Origin: Asaia sp037151935
GTDB lineage: Bacteria > Pseudomonadota > Alphaproteobacteria > Acetobacterales > Acetobacteraceae
DNA length: 64,000 bases
NCBI RefSeq assembly: GCF_051628905.1
Contig: NZ_CP157575.1
Coordinates: forward strand, 1,364,001 to 1,428,000
Reading direction: 5' to 3'
Positions 12,001 to 17,346 of this stretch are shown in pieces; positions within the stretch are counted from its first letter, which is position 1; every line of letters begins with the position of its first letter. The translations under genes and the position numbers were made by a program. Under the pieces are notes generated by a model. The model was not told the origin of the DNA. It searched no databases and saw nothing but the letters and a program-made list of their open reading frames with translations.

Positions 12001-13125
12001 ACCTGAGAGGCGGCTGTTATATATACCTCGCCCAAGCCCATAGGTAAGATCGACGTTCATATCGATACAAGTCGCGGTCGGCCCAAACGACTTTGCGTTT
12101 CCACCTAAAGAACGAAGTATATGCTCGCCTCTATACCTCGAATGAAGGTGAACGCGTCTCAGTTCTTTCCTTACTTTATTTATAATGGAATTGAAACAAT
12201 CCAGCTCTGATATGCTAATTGTGAGAGGAATTATATTACTGAAGAAGCCTATGGCATTGCGATTATGCTTCGTCCTGCCACCTACTGGCAGACCTATCGT
12301 CACACTACCCGCTCTACTCACCAGGTACATATATATGATCAGAAATGCTATCGAGCAGGTCGCGAAGGTAAGCTTGTTTTCGCGTATCATCTCAAAAAGC
12401 TGACGACGCACCGGTTCGTCGGGAATGATTCGGTGCCCATCGTTTCCCGAGACACTTTCGACCCGCTCAAGAAGACGCACATCAGAAAGATTGGCCGTGT
12501 AATCTTTCCAAAATTGTCGGCTTTTTTCGTCCCGAGAATCGCATTCGTCGGAACCGTCAACGGAAAATCCCCACGAATCTCCAATTTCCGTCGCATTATA
12601 TGCGTTAGTAATTTCACGAACTACAATAGAAATAGTTATACCATCAGCAATTATATGATGGTATTTTTGATAGATGATTATTTCTTTATTTTTATTTATT
12701 AAAACAATTACCTTAAATAAAAAATCATCTTCAGCGTCGAATGACACGCTGTCTTCCGCGCATAGCATATCCTCGATCTCAGAGTCAGTAAGTGCGACGC
12801 TATGAGCGATAAATATATCTCTATAGTCTTTCTCATCTGGCTTTTTATTTACAAATACTTTTTCTACAAAATGTTTATTTCTAATTATAGAATCTACGCA
12901 TCTCACCAGCTTATTTATTTCCGATAATCCGAATATAGTTACAGTGCCGGAAATGCAGAAATTCGCCCTATCGCTTAGTTTATTATATAAATACATTTCC
13001 CGCTGCTGCACGGTAAAATCCGAACGAGAAAGCATATAATTTGACTCCATGGCATTCCCACAATTTTCGTTCTTATGCATGATCTGCCATTTCTGTCCGG
13101 TTTTTTTCATTTCTGCGATTGCCAT
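1..13125 (-). CDS. Four-module non-ribosomal peptide synthetase with terminal thioesterase (3' end beyond window)
   Basis: One uninterrupted minus-strand frame of 4375 codons, open at the left edge. Approximate residues: C1 1-425 (HHIIADG near 156); A1 440-965, T1 (LGGHSLL) near 1008; C2 1060-1490 (HHIASDG near 1197); then A2-T2, C3-A3-T3 and C4-A4-T4 at about 1062-1066-residue spacing; thioesterase from about 4237, with nucleophile motif GWSFG at 141-127. Each A domain has TSGSTGQPKG, YGPTE and a TTNGKLDRK lysine. By GrsA alignment the pocket codes are DVWHISLID (A1, A2), DAFVVGAVY (A3) and DAFLFGIVY (A4). The first matches the known serine code DVWHLSLID except at one position; the others are unassigned and hydrophobic. 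No epimerase, methyltransferase or MbtH gene is visible. Predicted product: a Ser-Ser-X-Y tetrapeptide, possibly N-acylated by C1. Start 13125 is chosen because TAG lies in frame three codons upstream; its ribosome site is weak. Confidence 0.95.
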   Translation of the reverse strand, partial: MAIAEMKKTGQKWQIMHKNENCGNAMESNYMLSRSDFTVQQREMYLYNKLSDRANFCISGTVTIFGLSEINKLVRCVDSIIRNKHFVEKVFVNKKPDEKDYRDIFIAHSVALTDSEIEDMLCAEDSVSFDAEDDFLFKVIVLINKNKEIIIYQKYHHIIADGITISIVVREITNAYNATEIGDSWGFSVDGSDECDSRDEKSRQFWKDYTANLSDVRLLERVESVSGNDGHRIIPDEPVRRQLFEMIRENKLTFATCSIAFLIIYMYLVSRAGSVTIGLPVGGRTKHNRNAIGFFSNIIPLTISISELDCFNSIINKVRKELRRVHLHSRYRGEHILRSLGGNAKSFGPTATCIDMNVDLTYGLGRGIYNSRLSGPKADHDFTFYRINGGAAHDFAIIYAPPSGSDQQLDGRTLERSLQALLRKLVLKPDAVVGGMDILLPEERQKVLVSWNDTALSYPDTLCLHELIEQQVAMTPDAPAVSFEGHTLSYAELNIRANRLAHHLIALGIGPDMPVAVCLDRSPEMMIALLAILKAGGAYLPLDPSYASGRLQRVLDDARPAVLLHDASGLAALGDWAAHDTILCDVCAPVTPWQARETGNPDRHRLGLTSRNLAYIIYTSGSTGQPKGVGNEHRGIVNRLVWMQHAYRLDAGDVVLQKTSFGFDVSVWEFFWPLLAGARLVLARPGGHKDATYLSEVIAQERITTLHFVPSMLDLFLDESSPEECVTLKRIICSGEALSVVTLQQCRRLFPWAHVSNLYGPTEAAIDVTHWECPRDVMGLHSVPIGRPIANTQLYILDPAGHPVPPGVSGELHIGGHGVARGYLNQPELTAERFIADPFCADGHGRLYRTGDLACYQPDGTILFLGRIDHQIKIRGFRVEPGEIETRLQEQPGLRAAAVILREDRKDDPRLVAYVVPEPGHVPDSAALRNALAHELPDYMVPSAIVALEALPLTTNGKLDRKALPVPDFADLQSGRAPRTPREAVLCSLFAELLDRESVDIDTSFFDLGGHSLLATRLISRIRNIFSVSLPIRTIFEAPTVCALATAMEGDQELSRLPLTVQTRPQVLPLSAAQQRLWFLNRLEGPSATYNIPLALRLEGVLDHGALQAAMCDVIGRHESLRTVFAESEGEACQIVLSPDDARCRIDLPAQSVSAVDIQDILDAASARAIDIEHELPLHVTLFQTGPRSHILLILMHHIASDGWSLRPLMHDLSTAYVARLSAEAPDQEALVIQYADYTLWQAGLLDETGGEDSLFVRQAGYWSRTLAGIPECIALPLDHPRPAVARYRGDAVPLPITPALYETVQDFARAHGASVFMVLHAALVVLLHRLGAGDDIVIGTPVAGRTETALEKLVGFFVNTLVLRTGLTSDTTGLSLIDRIRQENLEAFAHQDIPFERIVGLVNPNRAQNHHPLFQVMLALGNMGMPQIDLPGLEVGYLRGRTASAKFDLTFSLTDHDGGLGGEIEFDTDLFERSTISAMAERFCMILQSLVLKPDAVVGGMDILLPEERQKVLVSWNDTALSYPDTLCLHELIEQQVAMTPDAPAVSFEGHTLSYAELNIRANRLAHHLIALGIGPDMPVAVCLDRSPEMMIALLAILKAGGAYLPLDPSYASGRLQRVLDDARPAVLLHDASGLAALGDWAAHDTILCDVCAPVTPWQARETGNPDRHRLGLTSRNLAYIIYTSGSTGQPKGVGNEHRGIVNRLVWMQHAYRLDAGDVVLQKTSFGFDVSVWEFFWPLLAGARLVLARPGGHKDATYLSEVIAQERITTLHFVPSMLDLFLDESSPEECVTLKRIICSGEALSVVTLQQCRRLFPWAHVSNLYGPTEAAIDVTHWECPRDVMGLHSVPIGRPIANTQLYILDPAGHPVPPGVSGELHIGGHGVARGYLNQPELTAERFIADPFCADGHGRLYRTGDLACYQPDGTILFLGRIDHQIKIRGFRVEPGEIETRLQEQPGLRAAAVILREDRKDDPRLVAYVVPEPGHVPDSAALRNALAHELPDYMVPSAIVALEALPLTTNGKLDRKALPVPDFADLQSGRAPRTPREAVLCSLFAELLDRESVDIDTSFFDLGGHSLLATRLISRIRNIFSVSLPIRTIFEAPTVCALATAMEGDQELSRLPLTVQTRPQVLPLSAAQQRLWFLNRLEGPSATYNIPLALRLEGVLDHGALQAAMCDVIGRHESLRTVFAESEGEACQIVLSPDDARCRIDLPAQSVSAVDIQDILDAASARAIDIEHELPLHVTLFQTGPRSHILLILMHHIASDGWSLRPLMHDLSTAYVARLSAEAPDQEALVIQYADYTLWQAGLLDEAGGEDSLFARQAGYWSRTLAGIPECIALPLDHPRPAVARYRGEAVPLPITPALYETVQDFARAHGASVFMVLHAALVVLLHRLGAGDDIVIGTPVAGRTETALEKLVGFFVNTLVLRTGLTSDTTGLSLIDRIRQENLEAFAHQDIPFERIVGLVNPNRAQNHHPLFQVMLALGNMGMPQIDLPGLEVGYLRGRTASAKFDLTFSLTDHDGGLGGEIEFDTDLFERSTISAMAERFCMILQSLVLKPDAVVGGMDILLPEERQKVLVSWNDTALSYPDTLCLHELIEQQVAMTPDAPAVSFEGHTLSYAELNIRANRLAHHLIALGIGPDMPVAVCLDRSPEMMIALLAILKAGGAYLPLDPSYASGRLQRVLDDARPAVLLHDASGLAALGDWAAHDTILCDVCAPVTPWQARETGNPDRHRLGLTSRNLAYIIYTSGSTGQPKGVAVEHINAVALHVAQKRDFAATCRSRVLQFSSCSFDASIFEIVMALTAGAELCLITQEQRQSVETLWQFMGVRRITHAVLPQALFRERLDLEPLSALSHLVFGGEALDPDVVRYCASLVSAKIINAYGPTEASVYATCWECPRDVTGLHSVPIGRPIANTQLYILDPAGHPVPPGVSGELHIGGHGVARGYLNQPELTAERFIADPFCADGHGRLYRTGDLACYQPDGTILFLGRIDHQIKIRGFRVEPGEIETRLQEQPGLRAAAVILREDRKDDPRLVAYVVPEPGHVPDSAALRNALAHELPDYMVPSAIVALEALPLTTNGKLDRKALPVPDFADLQSGRAPRTPREAVLCSLFAELLDRESVDIDTSFFDLGGHSLLATRLISRIRNIFSVSLPIRTIFEAPTVCALATAMEGDQELSRLPLTVQTRPQVLPLSAAQQRLWFLNRLEGPSATYNIPLALRLEGVLDHGALQAAMCDVIGRHESLRTVFAESEGEACQIVLSPDDARCRIDLPAQSVSAVDIQDILDAASARAIDIEHELPLHVTLFQTGPRSHILLILMHHIASDGWSLRPLMHDLSTAYVARLSAEAPDQEALVIQYADYTLWQAGLLDEAGGEDSLFARQAGYWSRTLAGIPECIALPLDHPRPAVARYRGEAVPLPITPALYETVQDFARAHGASVFMVLHAALVVLLHRLGAGDDIVIGTPVAGRTETALEKLVGFFVNTLVLRTGLTSDTTGLSLIDRIRQENLEAFAHQDIPFERIVGLVNPNRAQNHHPLFQVMLALGNMGMPQIDLPGLEVGYLRGRTASAKFDLTFSLTDHDGGLGGEIEFDTDLFERSTISAMAERFCMILQSLVLKPDAVVGGMDILLPEERQKVLVSWNDTALSYPDTLCLHELIEQQVAMTPDAPAVSFEGHTLSYAELNIRANRLAHHLIALGIGPDMPVAVCLDRSPEMMIALLAILKAGGAYLPLDPSYASGRLQRVLDDARPAVLLHDASGLAALGDWAAHDTILCDVCAPVTPWQARETGNPDRHRLGLTSRNLAYIIYTSGSTGQPKGVAVEHINAVALHVAQKRDFAATCRSRVLQFSSCSFDASIFEIVMALTAGAELCLITQEQRQSVETLWQFMIREKITHTLLPQALFKIDFGLQFNNSLQYLFFGGEALGADVITRVHEVSQSSVINIYGPTETTVYVTHWECPRDVTGLHSVPIGRPIANTQLYILDPAGHPVPPGVSGELHIGGHGVARGYLNQPELTAERFIADPFCADGHGRLYRTGDLACYQPDGTILFLGRIDHQIKIRGFRVEPGEIETRLQEQPGLRAAAVILREDRKDDPRLVAYVVPEPGHVPDSAALRNALAHELPDYMVPSAIVALEALPLTTNGKLDRKALPVPDFADLQSGRAPRTPREAVLCSLFAELLDRESVDIDTSFFDLGGHSLLATRLISRIRNIFSVSLPIRTIFEAPTVCALATAMEKIEHIDGGSLTVIKAGGEREPLFCIHGGAGLVWPFRNLVDDKCEQRAIYAIQARGLEDGERLPATMMELVADYVDQIIRKQPSGPYYILGWSFGAVAAHAICEALEAQGREVAHLIMLDGYYGEINKRETGTRADT
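411..3596 (-). repeat. NRPS module repeat copy 4 (C4-A4-T4)
   Basis: First plus-coordinate copy of the long direct repeat, period 3186 bp to the next. It is almost identical to the copies at 3597 and 6783 apart from scattered single-base changes and the A-domain cassette at 1240-1656. Below position 409 the sequence becomes unrelated thioesterase DNA. Confidence 0.93.
1240..1656 (-). other. A4 specificity cassette, unassigned code (DAFLFGIVY)
   Basis: It shares the half at about 1450-1656 with A3 at DNA level. The remaining roughly 210 bp (1240-1450) is different and visibly more AT-rich, and supplies pocket residues L, F, G, I, V and Y. The substrate is unassigned, likely hydrophobic, and likely different from that of A3. 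Confidence 0.7.
3597..6782 (-). repeat. NRPS module repeat copy 3 (C3-A3-T3)
   Basis: Second copy of the module repeat. It shares with copy 4 the left half of the A cassette (about 4636-4842) but carries a different right part at 4426-4636. The C domain and outer A-domain DNA match the other copies nearly base for base. Confidence 0.93.
4426..4842 (-). other. A3 specificity cassette, unassigned code (DAFVVGAVY)
   Basis: The variable block of A3 reads FDASIFEIV, then ITHAVLP, LVFGGEAL and INAYGPTEASVY, giving pocket residues D,A,F,V,V,G,A,V,Y. I do not recognise this code. The lack of charged residues after the first Asp points to a neutral or hydrophobic amino acid. Confidence 0.7.
6783..9980 (-). 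repeat. NRPS module repeat copy 2 (C2-A2-T2)
   Basis: Third copy, 12 bp longer than copies 3 and 4 because its A cassette (7612-8040) is 429 rather than 417 bp. The cassette is the serine-type version and appears identical to that of copy 1. A cluster of substitutions unique to this copy lies at about 9245-9390 in the C domain. Confidence 0.93.
7612..8040 (-). other. A2 specificity cassette, serine-type (DVWHISLID)
   Basis: The encoded protein matches that of the A1 cassette through the whole variable block, so modules 1 and 2 should load the same residue, serine. Confidence 0.8.
9981..11853 (-). repeat. NRPS module repeat copy 1, partial (A1-T1 only)
   Basis: Fourth copy, covering only the T and A domains. 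Identity with the other copies stops at about 11853, where the others continue into a C domain of the common type and this one changes to the unrelated AT-rich C1 domain. It has the same serine-type cassette as copy 2. Confidence 0.92.
10810..11238 (-). other. A1 specificity cassette, serine-type (DVWHISLID)
   Basis: Variable block of A1 between conserved flanks, running from just after the phosphate-loop motif to just after YGPTE. Pocket residues by alignment to GrsA positions 235, 236, 239, 278, 299, 301, 322, 330 and 331 are D,V,W,H,I,S,L,I,D. Known serine-activating domains carry DVWHLSLID, so serine is the likely substrate. Confidence 0.8.
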
Positions 13126-13159
13126 AAGTTTTTTCTAGATTTGTTCCTATAACTATATT

Positions 13160-13172
13160 TTTGCATTGCAAA
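13160..13172. promoter_or_regulatory. Palindrome upstream of the NRPS, candidate operator
   Basis: A perfect inverted repeat, TTTGCA-T-TGCAAA, sits 35 bp before the NRPS start codon in an AT-rich leader (13126-13260). Position and symmetry suit a repressor or activator site. The binding protein is unknown and no convincing -35/-10 pair was found. Confidence 0.35.
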
Positions 13173-13322
13173 TAACGATATTTTTATGACGTTTCGTTCA
13201 CGTACCCTATTGGGAAGCACGCGCATGTGCCCTCGCTAATTTAGGAGCGCTTCCTAAGAGACGTCGAAAAGAGCTTGTCACTCCCTCATACAGTCCAGGT
13301 GAACAGCCTAACGACGATCAAG

Positions 13323-14050
13323 CTAGGCAACGCCGATAAAAGAACCAGTCCAGAATCTGGCTACATCGAGATTGAGAAAGCCCGTTAGGGATAAGGCTGT
13401 CTTGTCGTAGCGGGTCGCGATGCGGCGCATCTGCTTGAGCCTGTTGGACATCCGCTCGATACGATTGCGCTCCCAGTTACGCCGCCAGTCTGTTTTCTGC
13501 GGAGTGCTGCAACCTTTGCCTGATGGAATGACCGAAGATCCCGTGGTCCAGCAGATCCTGACGGAAGCTGGTACTGTCATAGCGTGGATCAGCAAGCATG
13601 AATTTGGGGTCCGACGCTGGCCCCCCGATGACGACAAAGCCGAAAGGACGCTACCTGATCGTCACGCCCAGCATGGATTTTGCTCGTAAAACCGCCGCGA
13701 CATCGACCAAAAGTTTCCGAATGAGCTCCCCTTTTGTCCCCGTATTCTACAAGTGAGCACGAACGACGGTGCTATCAACTGCATGCTAGCAGTCATCACT
13801 CAGCTTAAGATCCACCGGGTTTGGAGCAGGTCATCCCACAAATCCTGCTCACCCAACGCGGGAACCGGAGATACATAGAATTCCACTTGCCGTAGCGCTC
13901 ATGCATATCCCGCCACGGACAGCCCGTCCTCAAGACATGCCGCATACCATCGAGAACCGGGCGGTCATCTCCGGCTGGGCTGGGCCAACAACCGCGTTCA
14001 CGCGGCAGAAGCGGACAAATCATTGACCATTCCCGATCCGTCAGATTGAC
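13323..14050 (-). pseudogene. Degraded IS5-family transposase
   Basis: Three broken segments of one DDE transposase can be read on the minus strand. The N-terminal part at 14050-13805 (LTDREWS, then RTGCPWRDMHERYGKW) ends in a stop. A middle part near 13800-13680 contains VDSTVVRAH, the first catalytic Asp, but has in-frame stops. The C-terminal part at 13637-13323 contains ERNRIERMSNRLKQMRRIATRYDK, shown here only to mark the typical C-terminal Glu region. Frameshifts and stops make it inactive. No inverted terminal repeats or target duplication could be assigned. It lies directly upstream of the NRPS and may mark how that locus arrived or was rearranged. Confidence 0.8.
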
Positions 14051-14318
14051 TCATGCCATGCTCACTCCGCACTACCGTGTGCGTTGAAGCAAGCTGTGAG
14101 TCAGAACTCAGGTGAGATCTTCGCGATTGTTTGATCGTTTCTCGCCAATGTCGCGCCTCCTGAAACGGCGACAGCCCTTCCCTCAATCAAGCGCCTCGCT
14201 AAGGGACAGGCAAACGCAGTCGCTTCGCAATCCAAGAGCCCGCAACCGCTGAGTTATTCTGCCTGACTTTCCTCTCTTTCATATGGGCGGCAGGCAGGAA
14301 GCCTGCCCGTATCCAACC

Positions 14319-15452
14319 TCACGGCGCGATCTTCAAGGAAACCAGCGCGAAAGGCAGTTGGATTGCCGACTTTCCCAAGTTGAACTGAGGCAGTCGGTCG
14401 AGTTGGGCGGCGGGCAGCCAGAGTGCTCGGTTCTCGATGAGTATGGGCGCATCGGCCCAATGCAAGCGCGGATCGGTAAGCAGCGCTACGATCCGACCAT
14501 CGCGTTCACGCCGATAGACGGTGTTGTCCTTCAATGCCGTAAAATAGAGCCTGCCTTCCGGGTCCATCGTACTACCGCCTATTGGGGGTAGATCGGCCCA
14601 AGGGGTCACCTGTGCGGCCAATCTCTCCGACGAGAGCGATGCGTCGTCGAGCGCTGCCGTCGGCACCTGCGACCACGGTCCCTCCAGCGGGCCGAAATAC
14701 AGAATTTTGCCGTCCGGGCTGACTTCGAGAGGATCGACATTGATCCGCAGCGGCTGGCCCTTGCCATCACGCAGGGTTTGGCCCCCGATGATGATCGGTC
14801 GGTTTGCCCGCGCCATGACGGCAGGATGGCCAGCCAGAACACGACGGCATTGCCCGCTCGCAATGTCGAGCACCAGCAGCGCACCGGTCCCGGCATCGGT
14901 CAGATAGGCATGCGCGCCATTGAAGCGGATATCATCGATATAAGTCCCCGCAGGGGCTGCCTCAGACCCGAGGGGGTAGATCCGGATGACCTCCCCCGTT
15001 CCAGCATCGAGACGGACCAGCTTAGCCCCACCCGCGACAGGAGGGCCGCCGAATTGCGGTGTCCCCGTATCCACCACCCATAATTTACCCTCGGCATCAA
15101 CATGCAGGGCGTTGACGTTGACGAATTTCCGCCGCGCATCGAGACCCGGCTTCCAGTCACTCCATGCCCGATCGGGAAAGGGGCGAAGTCTGTTTCCTGG
15201 CTCCAGCAACGCTACCGACGGGCCGGGAAATCCGGTCCAGCGAGGCCCACTCACAAAGATCCGTCCCGCCGCCTGAGCGACCGCGTTCCAGTCGAGTGTC
15301 ATACTAGTCGCCTCGACACGCAGCGAGGCCGCCTCTGCTCGTTCTGACGCCCTGCTTGCCAGACCGAAGCTGAGCAGGATTCCCAGAGCCAGCGACGCAA
15401 CAATGGCGCGTCCGCCATGCGACTGGCGGGAAAAAGCCTCAATTGCTTTCAT
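14319..15452 (-). CDS. Secreted major royal jelly protein/Yellow-family beta-propeller
   Basis: A 377-residue protein with a Sec-type signal (basic start, hydrophobic stretch at about 20-38) followed by a six-bladed-propeller sequence typical of the MRJP/Yellow family: LWVVDTGTP, YIDDIRFNG, AYLTDAGTGALLVLD and IGGSTMDPEGRLYFTALKDN. Bacterial members are exported and resemble SMP-30/gluconolactonase propellers; the substrate is not known. Start 15452 is preferred over the ATG six codons upstream because AAGGA lies nine bases before it. It follows the broken alcohol dehydrogenase on the same strand with a gap of about 210 bp that shows no gene. The product is probably periplasmic; no pathway role can be read from the neighbours. 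Confidence 0.85.
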   Translation of the reverse strand: MKAIEAFSRQSHGGRAIVASLALGILLSFGLASRASERAEAASLRVEATSMTLDWNAVAQAAGRIFVSGPRWTGFPGPSVALLEPGNRLRPFPDRAWSDWKPGLDARRKFVNVNALHVDAEGKLWVVDTGTPQFGGPPVAGGAKLVRLDAGTGEVIRIYPLGSEAAPAGTYIDDIRFNGAHAYLTDAGTGALLVLDIASGQCRRVLAGHPAVMARANRPIIIGGQTLRDGKGQPLRINVDPLEVSPDGKILYFGPLEGPWSQVPTAALDDASLSSERLAAQVTPWADLPPIGGSTMDPEGRLYFTALKDNTVYRRERDGRIVALLTDPRLHWADAPILIENRALWLPAAQLDRLPQFNLGKSAIQLPFALVSLKIAP

Positions 15453-15665
15453 GCGATCAGATCCTTGCAATGAAGAACGCTTCGGCCGAAAGCCAGACCG
15501 GCCGGGCCGGTAACGATCACACAGCCACGATGGTTAGCGTGACACTGGCAGGCATTCGAACTCATCTCGCGCGCCAAAGGGCCGACCGCGATGAGCACGC
15601 GTGACGTGTAAACCGCATTGTCGGAGCCTGCGCCAATGGCGCTCGAGGGGGTTTGGCGCCTGTTT

Positions 15666-16700
15666 TCACTCAAACTCTGGCGATGGGGCGAACCCTTCGA
15701 GAACCAGCTTGCCACGCGCCTTGCCGCTTTCGATCACCCCATGGGCGCGACGGAGATTGGCCGCTGTGATCGGCCCGAAATGCTCGCCAAGCGTCGTGCG
15801 CAGGCGTCCGCTATCGATCAGGGCAGCGACTTCGTTGAGAATACGACCCTGCTGCGCCATGTCAGACGTCGCGAACATCGAACGGGTAAACATGAATTCC
15901 CAATGCAGCGAGAGGCTCTTGCGCTTCAGCGGGGCGGCATCGAGCGTGGCCGGATCGTCGATCAGGCCGAAATGCCCCTGTGGTGCGAGAAGAGCAACAA
16001 TATCGGCCATATGCTCGGCCGTCTGGGTGGTCGAGAACACGAAGCCCGGTGCTCCCGTCGGAAGCGCAGCAACTTGCGGCGCCAGATCCTGACGATGATC
16101 GATCACGTGATGCGCGCCGAGTTCTCTCACCCATTGCTGTGTCTCAGGGCGTGAGGCGGTAGCGATGACGGTGATGTCCGTCAGCGCTCGCGCAAGCTGG
16201 ATGGCGATGGACCCGACACCGCCTGCCCCGCCGATGACGAGCAGCGTCGGCTGCGTTCCCGGCACTGAGCGCGTGATATCGAGCCGATCGAACAACATTT
16301 CCCATGCTGTCAGGGCGGTCAGCGGCAGGGCCGCGGCCTGCGCCCAGTCGAGCGTTTAGGGTTTGCGACCGACGAGCCGCTCATCCACCAGATGGAACTC
16401 GGCATTGGTGCCGGGTCGCTGCAATGCCCCGGCGTAGAAAACGGCATCGCCTACGGCAAACTCCTGCACCTCCGGGCCGACCGCCGTGACGGTTCCGGCG
16501 GCATCCCAACCCAGCACGCGCCATTGGCCGGGCTCGGGGGTCGCGCTGGCACGAATTTTCGTATCCACCGGATTGACTGACACGGCACGGATTTCAACGA
16601 GGAGATCGCATCCGGTCGGAACCGGAACAGAAAGATCAATATCGCTCAGACCGTTCACGTCGTCGATCGCGTGAGGCGTTTTATAGCCGATGGCACGCAT
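15666..16700 (-). pseudogene. Zinc-type alcohol dehydrogenase/quinone-oxidoreductase-like gene with in-frame stop
   Basis: Two pieces in the same frame, 16700-16356 and 16298-15666, join through a single TAA codon at 16358-16356, where relatives have a lysine codon (VGRKP-stop-TLDWAQAAALP). The rest is intact: an N-terminal GroES-like fold with SVNPVDTKIR and GWDAAGTV, and a Rossmann fold with VIGGAGGVGSIAIQLAR. Full length would be about 344 residues, usual for the zinc-type alcohol dehydrogenase-like (YhdH/quinone reductase) branch, which reduces carbonyls or quinones with NADPH. One A-to-T change explains the break, so it is a recent mutation or a sequencing error. It diverges from an HxlR regulator, a common pairing for electrophile-responsive reductases. 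Confidence 0.85.
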
Positions 16701-16780
16701 GTTTTTTGCTCCATGGTTGAATGAAGCAAAGGTGCGCTCTTATGCTCTTTCTGCGCAAGAACGCACATATTCTGTCCATA

Positions 16781-16796
16781 GTATCGGAAATGATAC
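16781..16796. promoter_or_regulatory. Candidate HxlR operator in the divergent intergenic region
   Basis: A perfect inverted repeat GTATC-N6-GATAC ends four bases before the HxlR start codon and overlaps its ribosome-binding region. A wider GTGCG/CGCAC pair lies at 16732-16766. HxlR regulators bind short inverted repeats between themselves and divergent reductase genes, so either could control both. Confidence 0.45.
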
Positions 16797-16800
16797 CGTC

Positions 16801-17187
16801 ATGCCCCGTATCCGTCATAAGAGCCTCGATTGCAGCCCCGGCTGCGCGGTGGAAGCCACGCTCCAACTGATCGATGGAAAATGGAAAGGCGTCATCCTGT
16901 TCCATCTGTTTCACGGCACAATGCGCTTCAACGCCCTGCGAAAGATCCTGCCGAACGTGACGCAGCGTATGCTGACGATGCAGCTTCGCGAGCTGGAGGA
17001 AGACGGTTTCATTCATCGCGAGGTTTACCCGCAAATTCCCCCGAAGGTGGAATACAGCCTGACCGATCTCGGCCGCACCCTCGAGCCGGTCGTGATGGCG
17101 CTCAAACGCTGGGGGGATGAACACACGAAATTCGGGTTGAAAAAGCAGGCGCCCTGCGCTCTGGAGGCGCCCCCTCAGCACGGATGA
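16801..17187 (+). CDS. HxlR-family transcriptional regulator
   Basis: A 128-residue single-domain winged-helix protein of HxlR type: CAVEATLQLIDGKWK, LFHGTMRFNALRKILPNVTQRMLTMQLRELEEDGFI and PKVEYSLTDLGRTL are the characteristic helices and wing. Two cysteines (residues 11 and 15) lie just before the first helix. In HxlR members such as YodB and HypR an N-terminal cysteine senses quinones or other electrophiles, which fits the divergent oxidoreductase. The longer upstream frame is rejected because GGAAATGATACC provides a ribosome site for 16801 and family homology begins here. It probably represses the reductase until an electrophile modifies it. The partner gene carries a stop codon, so the pair may no longer work. 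Confidence 0.88.
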   Translation: MPRIRHKSLDCSPGCAVEATLQLIDGKWKGVILFHLFHGTMRFNALRKILPNVTQRMLTMQLRELEEDGFIHREVYPQIPPKVEYSLTDLGRTLEPVVMALKRWGDEHTKFGLKKQAPCALEAPPQHG

Positions 17188-17346
17188 CGCAAACCGGGAG
17201 GTCTTTCGCATGCCCCTGCGATGTGTCGTCTCACAACACTGCCGGACAAGAACTGAAAGACAAGTTCCTGTCATGCGGGCCCTCTTCACTACCCGCCGAC
17301 AAAAGCCCACCTGGAGCAGGCGCACCCTATTCAGCCTGAGCAGTCT

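Noticed and set aside
1..13125. The synthetase as an enterobactin-type siderophore enzyme because of the serine codes and nearby catecholate-type receptor
   Set aside because: EntF has one module, no dihydroxybenzoate genes are seen, and the receptor is about 40 kb away. The sequence does not support it.
15449..15715. Minus-strand 88-codon frame between the Yellow-like gene and the broken alcohol dehydrogenase
   Set aside because: It overlaps the 3' end of the dehydrogenase in another frame and has no family feature or ribosome site.
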